NCBI GenBank assembly: GCA_905479945.1
Contig: CAJQOP010000045.1
Coordinates: 1 to 64,000 of the forward strand
DNA from: an uncultured Glaciecola sp.
GTDB lineage: Bacteria; Pseudomonadota; Gammaproteobacteria; Enterobacterales; Alteromonadaceae
Direction of reading: 5' to 3'
DNA: 64,000 nt
The notes beneath the pieces were generated by a model. It made no database searches. It was not told where the DNA came from and saw nothing but the letters and a program-made list of their open reading frames with translations. This document shows positions 58,748 to 64,000 of the stretch, piece after piece (the stretch's first letter is position 1; every line of letters begins with the position of its first letter). The position numbers and the translations under genes are program-made.

Positions 58748-59845
58748 ATGACCCCTTGGGAAAAATATCAAGATGATTTGTCGTTAATTGATTTTCAATA
58801 CGATGCGGCACAAGAAAATGCGGTCAAAGAATTACAAAGACTCTACGATGAATTGACACACCCAGAGAGAAAGCCGTCGTGGCGAGTCAAGCTTAAGCAG
58901 ACATTTGGCAAAGGCATGGCGAAACCTAGCATTCAAGGTGTTTATTTTTGGGGAGGTGTTGGCAGGGGCAAGACTTATTTAGTCGATACATTTTTTGACT
59001 GCTTGCCATTTGAGAATAAAATGCGAGTGCACTTTCACCGTTTTATGCAGCGTATACATGAAGAGTTGACGTTGTTTAAAGGAAGAGAGGACCCGCTTAA
59101 AATCATAGCCAAAAAGCTCTCTGAAGAAGCTAAAGTTATATGTTTTGACGAATTTTTTGTATCAGACATTACCGACGCTATGATATTGGGTACCTTAATG
59201 GAGGAACTGTTTGGTCACGGTATCGTACTTGTCGCAACTTCGAACATTATACCTGATAGGCTCTATCACAATGGATTGCAGCGAGCTAGGTTCCTGCCAG
59301 CAATAGAGTTAATTAACCAAAATACGCGTGTTGTTAATGTTGATAGTGGCGTTGACTACCGACTTCGAACTTTAGAACAAGCGGAAATTTACCATCATCC
59401 CTTAGATGACGACGCGACTAAAAATTTGCAGACCTACTTTACTCAGTTAGCGCCAGAAGAAGGGAATTTTGATACGAGCATTAATGTGGCTGGCAGAGAT
59501 ATCCCTGCCATGCGTGATACTGACGGTGTCGTCATGTTTTCCTTCCGTGCTATTTGTGACGGACCACGAAGTCAGTCTGACTATATAGAAATTAGTCGCT
59601 GTTATCATTCTGTTTTGGTTGCTAATGTCGAACAAATGGACGCGAGTATGGACGATATTGCTCGGCGCTTCATCGCGATGATTGACGAATTTTACGAACG
59701 TAAAGTAAAGTTGATTATGTCGGCAGAGGTAGCGTTAGAGGACTTATATACCGACGGACGATTAAGCTTTGAATTCAAACGCTGTTTGAGCCGACTGCAA
59801 GAAATGCAGTCGCGCGAATATTTGGGGTTGGAACACATAGCTTAA
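58748..59845 (+). CDS. zapE: Cell division ATPase ZapE (AFG1-like)
   Basis: 365 residues. Walker A GGVGRGKTYLVD, the YFWGGVGRGK context, FHRFMQRIHEEL, Walker B VICFDEFFVSDITDAMIL (as ICFDEFFVSDITD), and LVATSNIIPDRLYHNGLQR sensor region are AFG1/ZapE hallmarks. It destabilises FtsZ polymers during constriction in E. coli. TTGGAA lies 7 nt before ATG. The ribosomal genes rplM-rpsI that follow in E. coli are not found here. Confidence 0.93.
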   Translation: MTPWEKYQDDLSLIDFQYDAAQENAVKELQRLYDELTHPERKPSWRVKLKQTFGKGMAKPSIQGVYFWGGVGRGKTYLVDTFFDCLPFENKMRVHFHRFMQRIHEELTLFKGREDPLKIIAKKLSEEAKVICFDEFFVSDITDAMILGTLMEELFGHGIVLVATSNIIPDRLYHNGLQRARFLPAIELINQNTRVVNVDSGVDYRLRTLEQAEIYHHPLDDDATKNLQTYFTQLAPEEGNFDTSINVAGRDIPAMRDTDGVVMFSFRAICDGPRSQSDYIEISRCYHSVLVANVEQMDASMDDIARRFIAMIDEFYERKVKLIMSAEVALEDLYTDGRLSFEFKRCLSRLQEMQSREYLGLEHIA

Positions 59846-59970
59846 ATGCGTAACAAGCGATACTACGCTGACAGCAGAAGTGAAAAACAGTACACTGTTG
59901 GTTCATAATTGAATAATCCGTTGTCAATTGGCAGCGTGAAAAGATTAAATCCATAAAAGAGAACTAAAAA

Positions 59971-60687
59971 ATGGGTAGAAAGTTTGAAGTAAGAAAGATC
60001 TCAATGGCAAAAACAGCTGGGGCGAAAACAAAAGTGTACTCGCGCTACGGCAAAGAAATTTACGTTGTGGCTAAGAGTGGCGGTATGGATCCAGATGCAA
60101 ATTTGCAACTGCGCCGATTAATCGAGAGAGCAAAGAAAGACCAAGTGCCGAGTCACGTTATAGATAAGGCCATCGAGAAAGCCGCTGGTGGCGCGGGTGA
60201 AGACTTCGTCCCCATGCGTTATGAAGGTTTTGCTCCTGGTGGTTGTATGGTCATTGTTGATTGCTTGTCCGATAACGCTAACAGAACCATTACTGATGTG
60301 CGTAATTGCTTTACTAAGACCAATTGTAAAATTGGCGCGCAAGGTTCTTCCGCCTTTATGTTTGACCATTTAGCTATCTTTGCGTTTAAAGGCGATGATG
60401 ATGAAGTCGTTCTTGAACCACTTATGGAGGCCGATGTTGATGTGTCTGATGTTGAAGTGGACGATGGTATCGTGACGGTTTTTGTTCCTCATACTGAATT
60501 CTTCAAGTGTAAAACAGCATTGCACGATGCATTCCCGGATTTGGAAATAGATGTAGAAGAGATCACGTGGGTGCCTCAAGACACCAAAGACATAAGCGAA
60601 GAAGATATGCCTATGTATGAAAAATTCATGGATATGTTGAATGACTGTGATGACGTGCAAAACGTATATCACAACGCCAACGTTTAG
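59971..60687 (+). CDS. yeeN: YebC/PmpR family protein, YeeN type
   Basis: 238 residues. The N-terminus [21 protein letters not shown]-like (short form MGRKFEVRK), [47 protein letters not shown] and C-terminal VQNVYHN match E. coli YeeN rather than canonical YebC (MAGHSKW start). YebC proteins are linked to translation of proline-rich stretches or to transcription; YeeN function is less clear. AGAGAAC precedes the ATG. The stop codon is 13 nt from rnpB. Confidence 0.9.
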   Translation: MGRKFEVRKISMAKTAGAKTKVYSRYGKEIYVVAKSGGMDPDANLQLRRLIERAKKDQVPSHVIDKAIEKAAGGAGEDFVPMRYEGFAPGGCMVIVDCLSDNANRTITDVRNCFTKTNCKIGAQGSSAFMFDHLAIFAFKGDDDEVVLEPLMEADVDVSDVEVDDGIVTVFVPHTEFFKCKTALHDAFPDLEIDVEEITWVPQDTKDISEEDMPMYEKFMDMLNDCDDVQNVYHNANV

Positions 60688-60689
60688 TG

Positions 60690-60695
60690 TAGAAT
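60690..60695 (+). promoter_or_regulatory. Candidate rnpB -10 element
   Basis: TAGAAT six nt before the inferred rnpB 5' end. The -35 region falls inside the last codons of the yeeN-type gene, with no good consensus. Position rather than sequence supports this call. Confidence 0.4.
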
Positions 60696-60700
60696 CCTGC

Positions 60701-61057
<357 letters not shown>

Positions 61058-61094
61058 TTTTTTAGTAAGATCATACCAGTGAGACAAGAAAAAT

Positions 61095-61133
61095 AGGTGA
61101 GAAAGAGAGGCGAGAAAGATAGGCGAGAAAAAT
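61095..61133. repeat. Three 13-bp tandem repeats downstream of rnpB
   Basis: Imperfect copies AGGTGAGAAAGAG, AGGCGAGAAAGAT, AGGCGAGAAAAAT in succession. They lie just past the rnpB terminator run. E. coli rnpB also has repeats downstream, but with different length and sequence. Confidence 0.65.
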
Positions 61134-61196
61134 CCACGCGAGAGCCTTCAGCCAACTACTTAAATAATCTCAGAAAGCGGATTTATGTTAGCTTCT

Positions 61197-61784
61197 TTAT
61201 AAGAGCTGCTTTATATGAGCTACTTTCAACATGAATTCACCCGGTTTTTTGTCGGCTAACATAAAGCCTAGTTGCGACACATCTGCAAAGTCGAGCTTAG
61301 GCGCATTACCAACCAATCTACCTCTAAATAAAGGTGTAAATTCGTCAAGGTCAAACTGAAATGTTTGTATTTCGCCATCCTTGGTTTTAAAGTTTGCTAC
61401 ATAAGCGACGCCGTCAACATATCTGTTTGTGCGAAGTCTGAATTGATAGGCGCGACCGTCACCAAGCACTTTTATTTCTAGCTGCCCTTTGCCTTTCCAA
61501 TTTAGCGGCCCCTCTATTCTTCTAGTTGAAGCGAAGCCACCGTTGTTTTGCATTGACAGAATACCGCCAAACATCAGCATATTGTCTTCAACAGCTAAGC
61601 CTGCTCGAGACCGTCCGCCCATTACGGTGTCGTTAACGATAATCCAGTTACCTGCTTCTTGGTCGTTTGTAAAATCGATTTGTGTGTTCATATTAGGCTT
61701 GTCTGCACTTAATGAGTTGAAAGAAATGGCGTAAAATATCGTAAACAAACTTACCAATAAACTTATTTTTAGAACGGTGCGCAT
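61197..61784 (-). CDS. CIA30 domain protein, exported
   Basis: 195 residues from the ATG at 61784 (AAGG about 10 nt upstream; an in-frame GTG two codons earlier is the alternative). Signal peptide about 1-27 (FNSLSA). The CIA30 domain reads WIIVNDTVMGGRSRAG, NNGGFASTR, YQFRLRTNRYVDGVAYVANF, and FMLADKKPGEFMLKV. The family name comes from a mitochondrial complex I assembly factor, but bacterial exported members have a galactose-binding-like fold and no proven role. Single gene. Confidence 0.85.
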   Translation of the reverse strand: MRTVLKISLLVSLFTIFYAISFNSLSADKPNMNTQIDFTNDQEAGNWIIVNDTVMGGRSRAGLAVEDNMLMFGGILSMQNNGGFASTRRIEGPLNWKGKGQLEIKVLGDGRAYQFRLRTNRYVDGVAYVANFKTKDGEIQTFQFDLDEFTPLFRGRLVGNAPKLDFADVSQLGFMLADKKPGEFMLKVAHIKQLL

Positions 61785-61892
61785 AGTCACTTAACCTTGA
61801 TGATTTGAGATTAATATGAGGAAAAAGGAAATTTTGATCACACTTGTTATTAAACGGCTTATCGAGCTTGTTAATTTAGCAAAGTAGGAAGG

Positions 61893-62738
61893 TCAATTAA
61901 TTTCTACTTCATACACTTTCTCAAATAAGGAATTGTTTTGCGGCGTCCATGTCTCTTCTTTAAGAAAAACATTTGTCACATTCAATTTACTCAGGCTTTC
62001 TAAGCTGTAATAGAAGCCATAGTATTGGTACTGAGAGTAAACAGATTCATATTCGCCAAGTTGACCAAGATAAGGAATGTTTCTATTAAGTGCAGGGTCA
62101 ATTGTTTGGTATAACAATTCTTCCAATGAAATAATAAAATTAAGCCGTTCTTCTACCGTGATTTTCTGGCAATCGCCGTTAAAGTTTATGATTTCACTAG
62201 GACCACAACGGTTGTTAGAATTTGTAGCACGGGCCATGCGCTGCCTTGAGGCTTTTTCTATTGTGACCACTCCTTCGTAATCAGCGCGGCCAAAAGTTGC
62301 GCCTGGTTCGGCGTCGGTGTTTTCGGCTTGTTCCATTAAAGAAAGAAAGTTGGCTTGTTTAGGACCGCCATGAAAAACCACTAGTGCGTTCTTATTGAGT
62401 ACTTTAGTTTCACCGGCTAAAAAAATGTAATTGGCACAGCTTGAAATGCACAGGTCAACAACTTCGACGGTCATGCGTTTTTGATGGATAAAGTTGCCCA
62501 TCTCAATGCCAGCATAAAGACTGCCGCCATTGCTGTTTACCAATAGACGATCGCCAGGTTGATAAAGGCGCTTGAATTTTTCTACACGATCCATATCTAT
62601 CGGTCCGAAGTATCGTATTTCACCATTGTTGGTTCTACTTACACCACTAGTGTCAGGCCCTAGCATTGTTGAAAAAAACCAAGTGAGGCCGGCAAGCATG
62701 GCGGCAAAAAATACGACTGTTTTGAAGGCTGAACTCAA
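61893..62738 (-). CDS. ClpP/crotonase-fold periplasmic protein (COG3904-like)
   Basis: 281 residues. An N-terminal membrane anchor (about 5-25), then IDMDRVEKFKRLYQPGDRLLVNSNGGSLYAGIEMGN (as LLVNSNGGSLYAGIEMG) and VEVVDLCISSCANYIFLAG with a candidate nucleophile S100, and VVFHGGP. This NGG...SCA pattern is shared by serine-protease-like ClpP/SppA folds predicted to be periplasmic. Whether it is an active protease is unknown. The C-terminal third (about 190-281) matches nothing I recognise. Leftward, upstream of the CIA30 gene. Confidence 0.78.
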   Translation of the reverse strand: MSSAFKTVVFFAAMLAGLTWFFSTMLGPDTSGVSRTNNGEIRYFGPIDMDRVEKFKRLYQPGDRLLVNSNGGSLYAGIEMGNFIHQKRMTVEVVDLCISSCANYIFLAGETKVLNKNALVVFHGGPKQANFLSLMEQAENTDAEPGATFGRADYEGVVTIEKASRQRMARATNSNNRCGPSEIINFNGDCQKITVEERLNFIISLEELLYQTIDPALNRNIPYLGQLGEYESVYSQYQYYGFYYSLESLSKLNVTNVFLKEETWTPQNNSLFEKVYEVEIN

Positions 62739-62820
62739 GTTAGGGTGTTCCTTTGATACTTCAAGTTACGAGCGTCAAATTAGCTGACACTCCGGGTGTT
62801 AAATGCGTGTGTGAAGTAAA

Positions 62821-63486
62821 CTAGATTATGCCCAGTTCAATTGCTTTGAGAACTGCTCTAGTGCGATCCCTAACGCCCAATTTAGATAATATGCTCGATA
62901 CTTGGTTTTTAATCGTGCCTTCAGATTTAAATAAACTTTCAGCCATTTCTCTATTGCTACAGCCTGCTGCCATTAAACGCAGTATTTCAGTTTCGCGTGT
63001 TGATAATGGTTCAGGCATTTCACTGGCTTCGAAGTCGCCTTTGATACCTTGCAGACCCTGGATCAATCTTTCAGTAATAGCCGGTTGAATAAGCGTTTTA
63101 CCTGCATGTACGGTTTCAATTGCCTCTACTAAGGTTTCCAGCGATACGTCTTTCAGTAAGTAACCTTTTGCACCGGCTTGAATTGCCTTTATCACTGACT
63201 CATGATCGTCAAATGTAGTAAGCATGATAACCGGTATTTTACTACCCAACTCATTAAGCCTAATGAGTGTTTGAATACCATCGAGATTCGGCATCCTGAT
63301 GTCCATTAATACCACATCAACTTGGGCTAGCTTATCTTCTAAGGACTTTTTAGCCTGCAGACACTCAATCGCTTTAAGGCCGTCACTGGCTTGTGCAACC
63401 ACTTCAACGCTATCAGCTAAGCCTAGTAAGCTATTGATTCCATGACGAACCAGTGTTTGGTCATCTACTAAAAGCACATTAATCAT
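62821..63486 (-). CDS. NarL/FixJ-family response regulator
   Basis: 221 residues. Receiver domain with acidic pocket D8/D9, phospho-acceptor D62 in VVLMDIRMPNLDG, Thr in MLTTFDD and Lys in GYLLKDVS. A LuxR-type helix-turn-helix follows (about 155-215, LSTRETEILRLMAAGCSNREMAESLF; here shown as ETEILRLMAAGCSNREMA). About eight extra residues (KKSLEDKLAQ) lengthen the loop before D62. It overlaps the upstream kinase gene by 8 bp. Confidence 0.92.
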   Translation of the reverse strand: MINVLLVDDQTLVRHGINSLLGLADSVEVVAQASDGLKAIECLQAKKSLEDKLAQVDVVLMDIRMPNLDGIQTLIRLNELGSKIPVIMLTTFDDHESVIKAIQAGAKGYLLKDVSLETLVEAIETVHAGKTLIQPAITERLIQGLQGIKGDFEASEMPEPLSTRETEILRLMAAGCSNREMAESLFKSEGTIKNQVSSILSKLGVRDRTRAVLKAIELGII

Positions 63487-64000
63487 GTGTGTTCACCGGT
63501 ATCCTAATATCTGTAGCGAAACCAGTCTCATTTATCGAAAAGTTTACGTTTCCTTTGATTTGTTTAAGTCTTTCTTGCATACCTCTTAATCCATTCCCAA
63601 GTACAATTTTCTGAATAGAATCACTCGATGCCGTCTTACTTTTGCTCAATGAGCTTGAGTCAAAAGACTGCAGTTTCAGATTTAGTTCATCTTCGTTTTG
63701 TGAAAAAGTAATGTCGATCGCCTTGCCATTGCTGTGCTTTAAGGTGTTGGTGATACTTTCTTGAACGCATTTTGTCAGAATGTCCGCAATATTAACATCA
63801 TCAATGGCAATTTCATCAGGATAGTGCAGCGTGACATTCAAAAGTGGCAGTCGGTCGGTCATCGCTTTAATTGTTTTCTCTAGGTTAAGGCTGGATTTAA
63901 TACGAATATCAGACACTGCCTCGCGAACATCACTCAACAATAGTTTGGATAAACTATGGCATTGCTCTATCGAATCTTTGATCGCATCTTTGTGTAGCTG
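63479..64000 (-). CDS. Sensor histidine kinase, DesK/NarX-type (C-terminal part; gene continues past window)
   Basis: 174 codons visible, open to the window edge (reading QLHKDAIKDS at the boundary). It shows the C-terminal half of HisKA_3 (LLSDVREAVSDIR) and a HATPase domain: TKCVQESITNTLKHSNGKAI N-box, and GNGLRGMQERLKQIKG G-box. Its phosphorylated His must lie just outside the window. It is translated with the NarL-type regulator (8-bp overlap). The input domain and the signal cannot be seen. Confidence 0.88.
   Translation of the reverse strand, partial: QLHKDAIKDSIEQCHSLSKLLLSDVREAVSDIRIKSSLNLEKTIKAMTDRLPLLNVTLHYPDEIAIDDVNIADILTKCVQESITNTLKHSNGKAIDITFSQNEDELNLKLQSFDSSSLSKSKTASSDSIQKIVLGNGLRGMQERLKQIKGNVNFSINETGFATDIRIPVNTHD

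Overview
The window is about 64 kb of chromosomal backbone from a marine-type Gammaproteobacterium, most likely order Alteromonadales; the genus cannot be settled from sequence alone. Base composition looks moderately AT-rich and even throughout. Support for this placement: an E. coli-like RNase P RNA, the gammaproteobacterial blocks lptG-lptF/pepA-holC-valS, gltBD/arcB, kdsD-kdsC-lptCAB-rpoN-hpf-ptsN-rapZ-ptsO and mlaFEDCB-ibaG-murA, and lineage-typical families (choice-of-anchor H with a GlyGly-CTERM tail, spondin-domain proteins, DUF2726, RDD next to lptG). I see no insertion sequence, prophage, integron, CRISPR array or defence island.

Layout. 1-125: 3' end of a 5S rRNA gene and its terminator. 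0.2-8.6 kb: a group II PLP decarboxylase, a tandem pair of secreted spondin-domain proteins (the second a lipoprotein with a collagen-like spacer), a DUF2797 protein, a DUF2141 protein, tRNA-Leu(CAA), an RDD protein, then lptG/lptF. 8.9-16.1 kb: pepA-holC-valS and a lipoprotein prolyl oligopeptidase. 16.1-22.8 kb: a GlyGly-CTERM surface protein with a phased direct-repeat operator, plsC-rraB, an Hpt / degenerate HD-GYP signalling pair split at a T-run, a YfcC-type carrier, a D-2-hydroxyacid dehydrogenase and an SRPBCC protein. 23-31 kb: an M23 endopeptidase divergent from tyrS, a btuF-cbiB-mtnN group, a DUF2726 protein and a repeat-rich hypothetical. 31-40.7 kb: gltBD divergent from arcB, then a SOUL-family lipoprotein. 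40.7-50.1 kb: one long leftward cluster (mgtE, nitrogen-PTS, rapZ, hpf, rpoN, lptBAC, kdsCD, Na+/Ca2+ exchanger). 50.6-55.3 kb: rightward mlaFEDCB-ibaG-murA. 55.3-59.8 kb: degS, degQ, zapG leftward and zapE rightward. 60-64 kb: a YeeN-type YebC protein abutting rnpB, a CIA30-like protein, a ClpP-fold periplasmic protein and a NarL/DesK two-component pair cut by the window end.

How the genes work together. Much of the window builds and polices the envelope: Kdo synthesis (kdsC, kdsD), LPS export (lptA, B, C, F, G), phospholipid retrograde transport (mla), peptidoglycan synthesis and cleavage (murA, M23 peptidase), periplasmic quality control (degS, degQ) and division/envelope coordination (zapG, zapE). 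A second theme is nitrogen and redox regulation: gltBD, rpoN, ptsN/ptsO/rapZ and arcB.

Most notable non-routine signals: (1) a four-fold CTGA repeat at exactly 11-bp spacing upstream of the GlyGly-CTERM gene, which looks like an OmpR/PhoB-family operator placed for direct activation; (2) the Hpt and HD-GYP halves of what looks like one signalling protein, separated by TTT-TAG in a run of six T, where a +1 shift would fuse them; (3) the spondin pair with a collagen-like lipoprotein. I found no complete new multigene system that I could defend; the rest is well-conserved core genome.
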